Positions 1 through 9,018 of a stretch of DNA of 36,834 bases are shown here, piece after piece. The position numbers were made by a program, and so were the translations under genes. The stretch is from CAIYRG01 sp036273455. Its GTDB lineage: Bacteria; Pseudomonadota; Alphaproteobacteria; Micropepsales; Micropepsaceae. Below the pieces are notes generated by a model that saw nothing but the letters and a program-made list of their open reading frames with translations, did not search any database and was not told where the DNA came from. The stretch is taken from positions 1-36,834 of the forward strand of contig DASUHP010000122.1 in the NCBI GenBank assembly GCA_036273455.1, given 5' to 3'. Every line of letters begins with the position of its first letter. Within the stretch, counting starts at the first letter, position 1.

Positions 1-395
<395 letters not shown>

Positions 396-500
396 GCTCA
401 AAGCATTTTTGTCCCGTGCCTGGTAATGAAGCCAGGACTCGCGCGATCGCCGCGCTTGAATCGAGATATTCCCAAGATTCCAGAAATCCGTGTTTTGCTG

Positions 501-616
501 GCCTGGTGGTCATAGCGGGGGAATTCCACCCGATCCCATTCCGAACTCGGCCGTTAAAGCCCCCTGCGCCCATGGTACTGCGTGTTAACACGCGGGAGAG
601 TCGGTCGCCGCCCGGC
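501..616 (+). rRNA. 5S ribosomal RNA
   Basis: A 116-base 5S rRNA with the conserved core CCCGATCCCATTCCGAACTC and the GGTACTGCG and GGGAGAGT segments. Its ends form helix I: GCCTGGTGG at 501-509 pairs with CCGCCCGGC at 608-616 with one mismatch and one G-U pair. It sits in the usual 16S-23S-5S order and is followed by a strong terminator. No tRNA follows it before the terminator, although many alphaproteobacterial operons carry one there. Confidence 0.96.
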
Positions 617-648
617 CTGCCAAACACGGACTTCTGATCCCGCCTTCC

Positions 649-695
649 AACGACAACAGCCCCGCACGGTCCCCGTGCGGGGCTGTTGTCGTTTT
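649..695 (+). terminator. rRNA operon terminator
   Basis: A perfect 21-bp stem: 649-669 pairs with 673-693 around the 3-base loop TCC. It ends in a short T run (692-695). It lies 32 bases after the 5S rRNA and before the patatin-like gene, as expected for the intrinsic terminator of the rRNA operon. Confidence 0.9.
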
Positions 696-761
696 GGCCC
701 GCCGTTGAGGCCGGCAGACGTTGCGCATACGCTGTGGGGATCTCCACCGGGAAGGCGCGGC

Positions 762-1952
762 ATGGGTTACCGGATTCTTTCGCTCGATGGCGGCGGTTCG
801 TGGGCCATCATTGAAGTCCGTGCGCTGATCGACCTTTACGGTGCGAATGCCACCGGTCATCAGGTGCTGGCGGACTTCGATCTTGCGGCGGCGAATTCGG
901 GCGGCAGCCTCGTGCTCGGAGGTTTGGTCGAGAATCTGACGCTGGCCACGCTGCAGGATTTCTTCGAAGACCAGGCCAAGCGGCAGGCGATCTTTTCGGC
1001 GACCAAATCCTTCGGCGACAAGACGCTGGAAGCGATTGCTGGCGTCGGGCCCAAATACAGCGCGGATGCCAAATTGCCGGCGATTGAATCGCTGATTCCC
1101 GATACCGGGAATCTCACGCTCACCGATGCCGCTGCCCAGGTCGGCAAAGCGGGCGGTATCCATCTTCTGATCATCGGATTTGATTATGACCGCAACCGCG
1201 GCAAATTTTTCCGCTCCGGAGCTGCTTCTGCCAATGTCCCGGAACTGGGCAACGGCGCGCCTGCCGATGTGACGCTCGCGGAAGCGATCCATGCCTCGAC
1301 CAACGCGCCGGTGAATTACTTTGATGGACCGGCGCGGTATCCCGGGCGCGATGAGCGGTTCTGGGACGGCGGCATCACCGGCTGCAACAATCCGGTGCTG
1401 GCCGCGGTCACCGAAGCGATCGGACTGGGCAAAAGTCCGGCGGATATTCGCGCGCTGAGTCTTGGAACCGCCAATGTCGTGCTCCCTCTCGCCGATCCTT
1501 CGGCGCCCGATTCGCCTTACCTGCAGGCCCGCGCCAAACCGGGCGTCGTCGGCGATCTCAAGAAACTCGCGACGGCGATTCTCGACGATCCGCCCGACAT
1601 GGCGACGTTTCTAGCGCATGTCATGACCGGCATGTCGTCGGGACTGCCGGCGGGCCTTGCGAGCCGCATTGTCCGCATGAATCCGCTGATCACTCCGGTC
1701 AAGGACGCGAGTGGAAACTGGACGGCGCCGGGCGGCATGACATCGGCGCAATTTTCATATCTCGCCGGGCTCGATATGGATGCGATTCAACAGAGCGAAG
1801 TCGATTTCATTGCTGCCTTCGCGACGCTGTGGATCGCCGGCAGGATTCCCAATCAGCCGATCCGGATGGATGGCGAGACATTGGCGCTCGAACTCGGGGA
1901 TGCAACCTATCCAGATGCCAGGGTGCGATGGAGCGACCTCGCGGCGATCTGA
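762..1952 (+). CDS. patatin-like phospholipase family protein
   Basis: A 396-aa protein of the patatin family, Ser-Asp dyad acyl hydrolases acting on lipid esters. The oxyanion-type glycine motif is near the N-terminus (ILSLDGGGSWA, residues 5-15). The nucleophile elbow is AANSGGS with Ser46. The second dyad residue is Asp202 in FWDGGITGCNNP. The usual DGGGxRG and GxSxG motifs are altered here to DGGGSWA and A-N-S-G-G. I start at ATG 762, because the glycine motif normally lies this close to the N-terminus and GGGAAGG sits 6-12 bases upstream; the open frame runs further up into the rRNA terminator. No signal peptide is visible, so it is probably cytoplasmic. It follows the rRNA operon alone, 99 bases before the next gene. 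The substrate is unknown. Confidence 0.85.
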   Translation: MGYRILSLDGGGSWAIIEVRALIDLYGANATGHQVLADFDLAAANSGGSLVLGGLVENLTLATLQDFFEDQAKRQAIFSATKSFGDKTLEAIAGVGPKYSADAKLPAIESLIPDTGNLTLTDAAAQVGKAGGIHLLIIGFDYDRNRGKFFRSGAASANVPELGNGAPADVTLAEAIHASTNAPVNYFDGPARYPGRDERFWDGGITGCNNPVLAAVTEAIGLGKSPADIRALSLGTANVVLPLADPSAPDSPYLQARAKPGVVGDLKKLATAILDDPPDMATFLAHVMTGMSSGLPAGLASRIVRMNPLITPVKDASGNWTAPGGMTSAQFSYLAGLDMDAIQQSEVDFIAAFATLWIAGRIPNQPIRMDGETLALELGDATYPDARVRWSDLAAI

Positions 1953-2051
1953 AGCGTCCCATTCGCTTGCGACATTACCGCAACTTTGGGAAAACCTGCT
2001 GAACCTGCGGGCATCGCCTGCGATCACACCTGAACCCTGGGAGGTTAGTTC

Positions 2052-2651
2052 ATGAGTATCAAATCACGTCTTCTGGTGTCCGCATTTGCGGCGGGCGCAC
2101 TCGCCTTCGGCGCCGCGGGCGTTATGGCGCAACAGGTCAATCCAAGGCTCGTCATCACCGGCAAGGAAGCCGACGATATCGGCGATCCAAACATGATCAA
2201 CGCAGCAACGGCAGAAGCCATCTCGCATGCCTGCGAGCAGATGGCGGCGCAGCATGGTCAGAATGCCGCGATCGTTGTCACCGATACTTCGGGCAATGTC
2301 GTGCATGAGCACCGGATGGACGGCGCCGCGCGCTACACCGCCATTTCGACCGCCGAACTGAAGGCCAAGACCGCGCGTCTAACCAAGCGGCCGAGCAGTC
2401 TTCGCCAGTACAATGTCGAACGCAATCCCGGCGATACGGCACGTGAATTCGGCATGGGCTATTTCCCGACCGCCGGCGGTTTGCCGATCTGGGCCGGGAA
2501 GGTGATCATCGGCTATGTCGGCGTCGGCGGCCAGGCGCCGCGCGACGGCTGGAACGACGAGCAATGCGCCTATCAGGCGCTGACCCAGGTGGTTGGCCCG
2601 CAGCCGCCGCTCCCGACACCGCCCGCACGCCAGCAGCGCGCCGCGAACTGA
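2052..2651 (+). CDS. secreted GlcG/HbpS family heme-binding-type protein
   Basis: A 199-aa exported protein with a Sec signal peptide (hydrophobic residues 7-24, likely cleavage after VMA26). The body matches the GlcG/HbpS family (formerly DUF336): a central segment with TDTSGNVVHEHRMDGA, a YTAISTAELKAKTA helix and the C-terminal GGLPIW...IGYVGVGG stretch. Family members bind heme or small ligands. They occur beside glycolate or propanediol genes or as exported heme sensors, so function here is not determined. The start ATG 2052 has GGGAGG about 7 bases upstream. A terminator follows it and separates it from the secreted hydrolase downstream. Confidence 0.85.
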   Translation: MSIKSRLLVSAFAAGALAFGAAGVMAQQVNPRLVITGKEADDIGDPNMINAATAEAISHACEQMAAQHGQNAAIVVTDTSGNVVHEHRMDGAARYTAISTAELKAKTARLTKRPSSLRQYNVERNPGDTAREFGMGYFPTAGGLPIWAGKVIIGYVGVGGQAPRDGWNDEQCAYQALTQVVGPQPPLPTPPARQQRAAN

Positions 2652-2665
2652 GATCGTTCTACTGC

Positions 2666-2705
2666 AAGCCCCGCCGCGAATTCCTCGCGCGGGGCTTTAT
2701 TTTTG
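2666..2705 (+). terminator. intrinsic terminator after the HbpS-like gene
   Basis: AAGCCCCG and CGCG on the left arm (one bulged C between them) pair with CGCG and CGGGGCTT on the right around an AATTCCT-type loop. A T-rich tail (TTTATTTTT, 2696-2705) follows. It lies 15 bases after the stop of the HbpS-like gene. Confidence 0.8.
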
Positions 2706-2741
2706 CGCTAAATCTTCGGTCCCTCACACGGGAGCTTTCAC

Positions 2742-4055
2742 ATGCGCCGCACAGATTCATGGATGATCGGATTGGCCGCGACTGCGGCGCTGTGTTCCGG
2801 CGCAGCCATGGCGCAGACGCATCCCGAATTCATTCCCGGGCGGGTCAATATGGTGCTGTACCGGCCCGACGGCGGCCCGGCGCCGCATATTGCGTTCCTG
2901 ATTGCGCACCGCACCGGCAACAATCTCGGCAACATTGCCTGCCGCGAACTCGCGAAGCGCGGCTTCGATGCGCTGTGCTTCAACACCCGCTATGCCAATA
3001 ATGAGATGTCGGTGCAGTGGGAAAACATTGCGCTCGATGTGAAGGCCGCGGTGGATTACGCCCACACCATTCCCGGCATCACCAAAGTGGTCCTGCTTGG
3101 CCATTCCGGTGGCGCGCCGCTGATGACCTATTACCAGGCTGTCGCGGAAAGCGGCGTGTCTTATTGTCAGGGTACGGATAAAATCGTCCAGTGCGGGAAC
3201 AATCTGGCGGGGATGACGCCGGCGGATGGCGTTTTGCTCGACGAGGGTCATGCAGGAGACGGTTTCCAGGCGTTGACCGGCATCAATCCGTCACTCGCCA
3301 TGGTGGATGGCAAGCCCAAGCTGGTGGATCCGTCGCTCGATCCGTTTGACCCCGCCAATGGCTACAACCCCAAAGGCCCTTCGCATTACAGCGAGGAGTT
3401 CCGCAGCCGCTATTATGCCGCGCAATCGAAAGTCATGAATGCGCAGATCGCGCGGGTGCATGCGTTGCAGGATTCGATCAAACAGGGCGAAGGACCGTTT
3501 CCCGACAACGACATCGTTCTGGTGCCGTTCAGCGCCGAGCGGGGAGCGGCACGGCTTACCGAACTCGATCCCTCCGTGCCAGAATATATGAGCACCTCGC
3601 AGCCGGAAAAATTTCTGAAGAATGACGGCACGATCGCCAAACAGATCGTGCACAGTATCGAGCCGCCGCACCCCGACCGGATCAAGACCAACCGCAGCTT
3701 CGACATTGGCACCAAGGTGCTGACGATCAAATCCTATCTCAGCACCAATGCGATTAAATCCACGAACTCGTTTGACGGCGTGGACTGGTGCTCGGTCAAT
3801 AATTCCACCATGTGCGCGATTCAGCATATCAAGGGGCCGACGCTGATCGTCGCGATGGGCGCCTATCATCTGCTCGGCGACGAGGAACGGATGTTCCAGA
3901 AATCGGCGGCGGCCGACAAGGACTACGTCGTGGTCGAGGGCGGCACTCTCGGCTACACCGGATGCAAGGATTGTGGCGTGCCGGCGGACAATTTCTCGAA
4001 CGCGCTGAAGAACAATTTCGATTACGTCGCCAAATGGGCCAATGCCCGGTTTTGA
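2742..4055 (+). CDS. secreted alpha/beta hydrolase
   Basis: A 437-aa protein with a signal peptide (residues 1-24, cleavage after AMA). The nucleophile elbow GHSGG carries Ser122 within VVLLGHSGGAPLM, typical of alpha/beta hydrolase esterases and lipases. IAFLIAHRTGNN near residue 50 would form the oxyanion side, and the C-terminal region holds MGAYHLL as a possible His segment. Four cysteines in the C-terminal third suggest periplasmic disulfides. At 437 aa it is longer than a minimal hydrolase, with a large insert between the elbow and the C-terminal part. The substrate is unknown. It follows the HbpS-like gene after a terminator, so is probably a separate unit. The start ATG 2742 has a GGGAG motif upstream. 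Confidence 0.8.
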   Translation: MRRTDSWMIGLAATAALCSGAAMAQTHPEFIPGRVNMVLYRPDGGPAPHIAFLIAHRTGNNLGNIACRELAKRGFDALCFNTRYANNEMSVQWENIALDVKAAVDYAHTIPGITKVVLLGHSGGAPLMTYYQAVAESGVSYCQGTDKIVQCGNNLAGMTPADGVLLDEGHAGDGFQALTGINPSLAMVDGKPKLVDPSLDPFDPANGYNPKGPSHYSEEFRSRYYAAQSKVMNAQIARVHALQDSIKQGEGPFPDNDIVLVPFSAERGAARLTELDPSVPEYMSTSQPEKFLKNDGTIAKQIVHSIEPPHPDRIKTNRSFDIGTKVLTIKSYLSTNAIKSTNSFDGVDWCSVNNSTMCAIQHIKGPTLIVAMGAYHLLGDEERMFQKSAAADKDYVVVEGGTLGYTGCKDCGVPADNFSNALKNNFDYVAKWANARF

Positions 4056-4105
4056 AGTTTCGCCGGCTGCGATAAACTAAGTGGTCCAACGCGAGGAGGC
4101 CGGCC

Positions 4106-4261
4106 ATGGCTCACAGGGAACAGCGAAGCAACCGCGAGAAGAAGAAGCCGAAACAGAACAAGGACAAGAAGAACGCCCAACCCCAGGCGTCAGTCTTCTC
4201 GCAGCCCAAATCGAAAGCTCCGGGGCAGGGTCAGCCGCAGACGAATAAGCCGACGAGCTGA
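4106..4261 (+). CDS. small, highly basic hypothetical protein
   Basis: A 51-aa ORF starting MAHREQRSNREKKKPK and ending TNKPTS. It is extremely rich in Lys, Gln, Asn and Arg, with a basic N-terminal half and a Pro/Gln/Ser tail. The start is well supported: GAGGAGG at 4093-4099 lies six bases before the ATG. Short proteins of this Lys-rich composition recur in alphaproteobacteria as conserved hypotheticals; that is recollection and was not searched. Such composition suggests a disordered, nucleic-acid or ribosome binding protein, which is inference. It ends head to head with the convergent hydrolase gene, one base apart. Confidence 0.75.
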   Translation: MAHREQRSNREKKKPKQNKDKKNAQPQASVFSQPKSKAPGQGQPQTNKPTS

Positions 4262-4262
4262 G

Positions 4263-5429
4263 TTACGGCGTCCGCGCCGCGGATTTGGTAGGTAGTGCCT
4301 TGGTCAGCCAGCGGTCGATCGCGGCGGCGATTTCGAGATTGTTTTTCTCGAGCATCATCATATGGCCATTGCCGTGGATTCCGGCTTTGCCGAGGTCAAT
4401 CCAGTCCGGATGCACGCCGGCCTGCCGAAGATATTTCACCGTGCAGTGCTCGAACGGCGCATGGAATGATGCCTCGCCATTGACAATCAGCATCGGCATT
4501 CTCGAGAGATTGGGCAGTTGCCGCGCCGGCGCTTTTTGCATCCAGCAGCGCGCAAGCCCTGGACCGTCCGCCTGCGGCTCTTCAACAAAGGACAACTCGG
4601 CTGCCGATGCGGCATGTGGGCTGTAATTCAGCGGGATTGCGCTCAATCCCCAGGGGCGCACCGCCTCGCCGTCGTGCAGATAATCCGGCGCGCCGGTCAT
4701 CAGCACGTCATGCACGGGAGGACCCGACGGTTCGACCTGTATCAGCGCACGGACCAGATCTGGCCGCGCATCGGCGGTCAGCCATCCCATGGACCCCGAT
4801 TGTGAATGGGTCATGACAATGGCCGGTCCGACTTTCTGCAACAGCGCGATCAGGCCATCGCGCGTCATCGACTGCGCCTTCGCCGCCGTCTGCACGAACG
4901 GCACCTGCGATGCATAGAACTGGTCGAACACGGGATCACCAGCCATGCCGCTGCCTGGCCACTGCGTGTGCAGATGCGCCTGGGGCCACAGATTGTATCG
5001 CTCCGGCGCAGTAAAGCGCTGCTCGGTATTCAGCAAATCCGGAAAGGATTGCGCGCCATCGGCCGGGCTGTAGCTCGCACGCGAACGTCCGGGCTGATCG
5101 ATGACGTAGACCGCATATCCGCGGCGCAGGAAATATTCCGCCCACCCCATGCGGCCATCGGGGGTGCCGGTAAAATTTGTGCCGGTCTGAATCGCGCCAT
5201 GCACCATCACGATCGGATCAGCATGGGTCTGCTGTTTCGGAATCTGGAATTCAGCGTAAAGCTGGCCAACCATGACCCGCTTGCCGGCGATGTTGTCATA
5301 GTGACCGCCGGCAAACAGATAACCCTGACGCGCGATGGGTGGGACGTCATTCGCGCCGCCCTGCTGCGCCGCGGCCGGCACAAGTGCCGCCAACACCACA
5401 AATAAGCCACCGAGAAATCTCCACCGCAT
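4263..5429 (-). CDS. secreted alpha/beta hydrolase, esterase-like
   Basis: A 388-aa exported hydrolase with a signal peptide (MRWRFLGGLFVVLAAL, cleavage near AAA21). The oxyanion segment is MVHGAIQTGTNF (residues 75-86). A strand with DQPGRSR follows (111-117). The nucleophile elbow is THSQSG with Ser209 (H-S-Q) rather than GxSxG. GNGHMMM near the C-terminus supplies the probable catalytic His. I place the start at 5429, where AGGAGA lies upstream, and not at the upstream in-frame codon. It lies 75 bases downstream of the TonB receptor on the same strand, so the two are probably co-transcribed. That suggests the enzyme processes whatever ester or lactone the receptor imports. Confidence 0.8.
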   Translation of the reverse strand: MRWRFLGGLFVVLAALVPAAAQQGGANDVPPIARQGYLFAGGHYDNIAGKRVMVGQLYAEFQIPKQQTHADPIVMVHGAIQTGTNFTGTPDGRMGWAEYFLRRGYAVYVIDQPGRSRASYSPADGAQSFPDLLNTEQRFTAPERYNLWPQAHLHTQWPGSGMAGDPVFDQFYASQVPFVQTAAKAQSMTRDGLIALLQKVGPAIVMTHSQSGSMGWLTADARPDLVRALIQVEPSGPPVHDVLMTGAPDYLHDGEAVRPWGLSAIPLNYSPHAASAAELSFVEEPQADGPGLARCWMQKAPARQLPNLSRMPMLIVNGEASFHAPFEHCTVKYLRQAGVHPDWIDLGKAGIHGNGHMMMLEKNNLEIAAAIDRWLTKALPTKSAARTP

Positions 5430-5504
5430 GGCGTTCTCCTGTTGCGGGCCGTCGCCGTCATACACGCAGTGGAGTGCAACCACAAAAGGCGAGGCGGCGC
5501 CTCG

Positions 5505-8500
5505 TCACCAGGTCTTCTCGATGGTGATGCCGATGACGCGCCCCGTGTCGGGATCCAGGATGTTATATGCCGCAGCGGCGCGGCCGCCCCCGGCCAATAT
5601 GTAGGAGAACGCCGGATGCACCCCCATCAGGTTTTGGATGGTGAGTTGGAGGGTGATGCGTTTCAGATAATCGCTCGCCGGCATGTCGCCGGTGTTGTAG
5701 CCGAACGACAGATCGACCGTGTACCAGGATGGCTCAAAATTGTTGAAGTTGCTGATTGCGCAGGGAAGGGTCCCGCCGCCGATCGTGCCGCCCGCACTCG
5801 TGCACTGGAAGTTGACATTGGGCGGCTGGTTCCACGGCTGAAAGAAGTGGGAGTGATAATTCAGGAAGCCGGTGACGCTGTAAGCCCCATCGCTCCAGCC
5901 CAGCCTCGCGCGGTATCTCATGCGCGGAAAATCATTCAGCGGGGTGGTGGCGAGCTCGGGATTTTTTATGTCGTTGATAATCGGCCCGCCGTTCACAGCC
6001 TGCTCGTCAAAAAGCAGATAATAGGTGCCGGTGATGCCTGCGTTCCAGGCGCCGAGATCGCCGAGATCGATGTCATAGCTGGCGTTGAAATCGATGCCTG
6101 AGGTCGCAAGAGACCCCTGATTGGTCGTGCTCCCATCCATCAGCCAATTGACGAGGCCGGCCTGGCTTGGATCGGTGGTGCTGCCGGGGGCGAGAATGGC
6201 TGCCGTCACCATTTTCTCGAACGGGGCGCAGGTCGCCGGATTGGCATTGGCAGCAATGGGGCACCCGACATCGCTGGGCAGAATGAACAGCGACCGCTGC
6301 AGCGAGCTCGACATTATGTCCGATGTCGCGGAAGTGAAGGAGTTCAGCGTCCCGTTGATTTTCACTCTGTACCAGGTCGCCTGCAGATCAAACCCGCGCA
6401 ACACGGCGAACTGCGGCGCCAATTCGAAGCCGAGGCTGTAATTCGCCGCCGTTTCCGGCGCCAGGCTGGAGCCGCCTTCGCGGGTCTGATTCTGCCCCTG
6501 GCCATTGACGAAGCTGCGCAATTCCGGATGCGGCCCGCCGGCCCACAGGATGCCTCCCGGCTGCGAACCGCAGGCGAACCCGGCGGCAACCAGATCTGCT
6601 GCGAAGCTGCCCGCCGCCGGTGTGCCGCCGGTACATGGAACAGCCTGCACGGACGCGCCGGGAAGATTGTAGGGCGTATTCTGTATGCTCAACACGGTCG
6701 AATATTCGCCGGCATTGGCGAAACGGAACGACGTGCCCCATGAGCCGCGCACCGTTGCGCCAACCAGTTCGTCGATGAGCCAGGTGAAGGCAAGTTTTGG
6801 ATTGCTGGTGCCGCCGGCGAGCGCGCCATTCGGACTGGAATATTGGTCGTGGCGCCATGACACCTCGAAATCCAGCCGGCGCGCCAGCGGAAGGTTGAAG
6901 TTATCGCCGAAGATGGGGATGTCCGCCTGGACAAAGCCCGCCCACACCGTAAAGGGCTCATAATCAAAAATGGGCACGACTGGCGCCGGGCCCGTATTGC
7001 CAACCGGCTGAGGCGTGTTGAGATCAATCGCATTGAACGCGGTCACGTTGTCGGTTTCGTAAGTGCCGCCGATCGCCGCCTTGACCTGCCCGGCTGGAAG
7101 ATCGAACAGCGGCCCGTCAAAGCGCGCGCCCTTCTCCTCGATCGAATATTTGTCGCCCACCGACCGGACTCCGCTGATATAGGCGAGCGTCGCAGGCGAG
7201 TTGCATTGAAATGCCCGCGGATCGCAGAACAAATTCAGATAGGGAATCGAGGCTGGCTTTGTCGCTCCGGTAGTCGGATCCGTATTGCCCAGGGCAACGT
7301 TGACCGCAGGGTTGTTGCTCGCGTGACCGACATACTGGTTCGCCTCGTAACTTCGTGAATCGTAGATCTGCCCGGTCCAGCCGAACGGCAGATCGAGATT
7401 GAGACCAAACTGATAGCGGTCCGAAAGCTCATAGGCGCCAATATACGGAGGAATCTCCTTACTGAAGACGTATTCGACCTGCAGATTCGGTGGCGCGCCG
7501 ATCGGGTAATAGGGGTTGGTGGTCGGGACGGCGAATGGTCCCTTGATATCGGGGTTCACAAAGGGGCCGGTCGGCTGTTCGAGTTGTTCGATCCGGCGGT
7601 CGGTGTAGAAGCCGGTGGCGAAAAGCGACACGCCCGGGAACAGCCTTTGGTCGAAGGTGACGACGGCGGAATTCTTCTGTATCGCGCCCAGTTCCCACCC
7701 CAGCAGCATTGGATCGACTTCGTTTACGCCGGGCGTCAATGTCGCAAAGTTGAGGACGCCGGGTGCGCTGCCCGGCAGCAAAGGCCCAACGCCGTTGTTG
7801 ATGGCGGGGTTGAAATTGGCGCCGGCGCCCGCCGGAACCGCAAAACAGTTGGAGCACACCGTGCCGACATTGCGGACACCCATACCGTTGGTGTCTTTCG
7901 GTTTTCCAACAGTGATCGTGCCGGGCAGCGAGGATCCGAGCGGGATCTCGTTGTCCAGGCCCCACGGCGTGAAGTCGAAAGTATATTTCGAATGGACACG
8001 GTTTTTGAGCGGCTCATCATCCGTCCATTCATAGGTCAGCGTGATATCGCCGCCGTCCCAGGTGCGGCCATACAATTGCGACGCCTGGTATTGCGATCCG
8101 CCGGGGAACGAGTCGGTCAGGCCCTGCGCATGCAGCAGCGTTACCGCGCCATCGAAGCCGCGCTTCAGCACGACATTGATCACGCCTGCGACGGCGTCCG
8201 AACCATAGGTCGCAGACGCGCCGTCGGCGAGGATGTCGACGCGGTCCAGCGCCAGCGCCGGAATGACAGAGGGATCAATGGAGCACAGACCGTCTGCCTG
8301 CGGAGGAAAACGAACGCCGTCGATCATCAGCAGGCTGCGCGGGCCCGTGCCGTCGAGTCCGCGGATATTTACGCGTGTCTCGCGCTCCTGATGTCCGCCG
8401 GACTGTGTGCCAGTGGCTCCGTTCCCGACATTCGCGACCGGGACGGTGCGGAACAGATCCCCGATGCTGATATTGCCGGTCTGGGTGAAATCCTGCACCC

Positions 8501-8705
8501 CGAGATTGGTGACGGGCACACCCACCGCCGCGGTGCCATGAATCAGCGAGCCGGTGATCAGAACTTGCTCGGGCACCGTTTCGGGCGCCGCTTGCACCAT
8601 CTGCACCTGCGCCACGTCCTGGGCATGCACCCCGAATGCCGTCGTCAAAGTCAGGAACGATGCCGACCCCATAAGAGTCGCGAACCGCGTCGCGGTGGAA
8701 TTCAT
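5505..8705 (-). CDS. TonB-dependent outer membrane receptor
   Basis: A 1066-aa TonB-dependent receptor. The signal peptide ends at GVHA near residue 28. The plug follows, with ITGSLI, the NIRGLDG and RSLLMIDGVRF stretches and VDILADGASATYGSDAVAGVINVVLK, a classic plug-barrel junction. The rest is a long beta-barrel ending in an aromatic residue (IEKTW). The protein imports a scarce ligand across the outer membrane using TonB energy. The alphaproteobacterial type with this plug usually takes up carbohydrates or other organics rather than siderophores, but the ligand cannot be read here. No N-terminal extension for signalling to an anti-sigma factor is seen. The start 8705 is preceded by GGGAGG. 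A secreted hydrolase follows in the same direction. Confidence 0.92.
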   Translation of the reverse strand: MNSTATRFATLMGSASFLTLTTAFGVHAQDVAQVQMVQAAPETVPEQVLITGSLIHGTAAVGVPVTNLGVQDFTQTGNISIGDLFRTVPVANVGNGATGTQSGGHQERETRVNIRGLDGTGPRSLLMIDGVRFPPQADGLCSIDPSVIPALALDRVDILADGASATYGSDAVAGVINVVLKRGFDGAVTLLHAQGLTDSFPGGSQYQASQLYGRTWDGGDITLTYEWTDDEPLKNRVHSKYTFDFTPWGLDNEIPLGSSLPGTITVGKPKDTNGMGVRNVGTVCSNCFAVPAGAGANFNPAINNGVGPLLPGSAPGVLNFATLTPGVNEVDPMLLGWELGAIQKNSAVVTFDQRLFPGVSLFATGFYTDRRIEQLEQPTGPFVNPDIKGPFAVPTTNPYYPIGAPPNLQVEYVFSKEIPPYIGAYELSDRYQFGLNLDLPFGWTGQIYDSRSYEANQYVGHASNNPAVNVALGNTDPTTGATKPASIPYLNLFCDPRAFQCNSPATLAYISGVRSVGDKYSIEEKGARFDGPLFDLPAGQVKAAIGGTYETDNVTAFNAIDLNTPQPVGNTGPAPVVPIFDYEPFTVWAGFVQADIPIFGDNFNLPLARRLDFEVSWRHDQYSSPNGALAGGTSNPKLAFTWLIDELVGATVRGSWGTSFRFANAGEYSTVLSIQNTPYNLPGASVQAVPCTGGTPAAGSFAADLVAAGFACGSQPGGILWAGGPHPELRSFVNGQGQNQTREGGSSLAPETAANYSLGFELAPQFAVLRGFDLQATWYRVKINGTLNSFTSATSDIMSSSLQRSLFILPSDVGCPIAANANPATCAPFEKMVTAAILAPGSTTDPSQAGLVNWLMDGSTTNQGSLATSGIDFNASYDIDLGDLGAWNAGITGTYYLLFDEQAVNGGPIINDIKNPELATTPLNDFPRMRYRARLGWSDGAYSVTGFLNYHSHFFQPWNQPPNVNFQCTSAGGTIGGGTLPCAISNFNNFEPSWYTVDLSFGYNTGDMPASDYLKRITLQLTIQNLMGVHPAFSYILAGGGRAAAAYNILDPDTGRVIGITIEKTW

Positions 8706-8867
8706 GCTCGCCTCCCTCTGCGGGCGCAAAGACATGCGCCTGTTGTCGCGAATGAGGTCAGCAGCAGTAGCCCCGGGTAAGGGCGCGCTACTCGGCACTC
8801 CCCACGGCGGCATCAGCCTATTGGAATCCGCGATTTAGCGGCTCAGAAATTCAGTCGATAAATTCCA

Positions 8868-8906
8868 ACTATGTCGAATTCCTTTATGTGTGGCAAAATT
8901 GGCACA
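8868..8906 (-). promoter_or_regulatory. candidate promoter and operator of the TonB receptor gene
   Basis: The 313-base gap 8706-9018 holds no convincing gene. On the minus strand TTGCCA (8896-8891) and CATAGT (8873-8868) are 17 bases apart and resemble a sigma-70 promoter, about 165 bases before the receptor start. Overlapping the -35 box is an imperfect palindrome, TGTGGCAAAATTGGCACA (8889-8906), which could be a repressor site. This is pattern matching only. Confidence 0.35.
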
Positions 8907-9018
8907 AGTCGGTTGTGGATAGAACGGTATGCAATATCAGGTTGATGGCGGCGCTGATCCAGAATGGTCAGCAACCGGTGCCGCGCTGAAACGCTCCAGC
9001 GCTTGCTGCTCCAGAACA

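Noticed and set aside
617..760. tRNA gene after the 5S rRNA
   Set aside because: No cloverleaf, no TTCGA-type T loop and no CCA are present; the stretch is the terminator and leader.
582..761. N-terminal extension of the patatin-like gene
   Set aside because: It would be read through the 5S 3' end and the rRNA terminator hairpin; the family motif begins right after ATG 762.
585..1292. 235-codon minus-strand frame
   Set aside because: It is antisense to the patatin gene and the 5S terminator, with no recognisable domain.
7584..8780. 398-codon plus-strand frame
   Set aside because: It mirrors the TonB receptor gene, whose motifs are unmistakable on the other strand.
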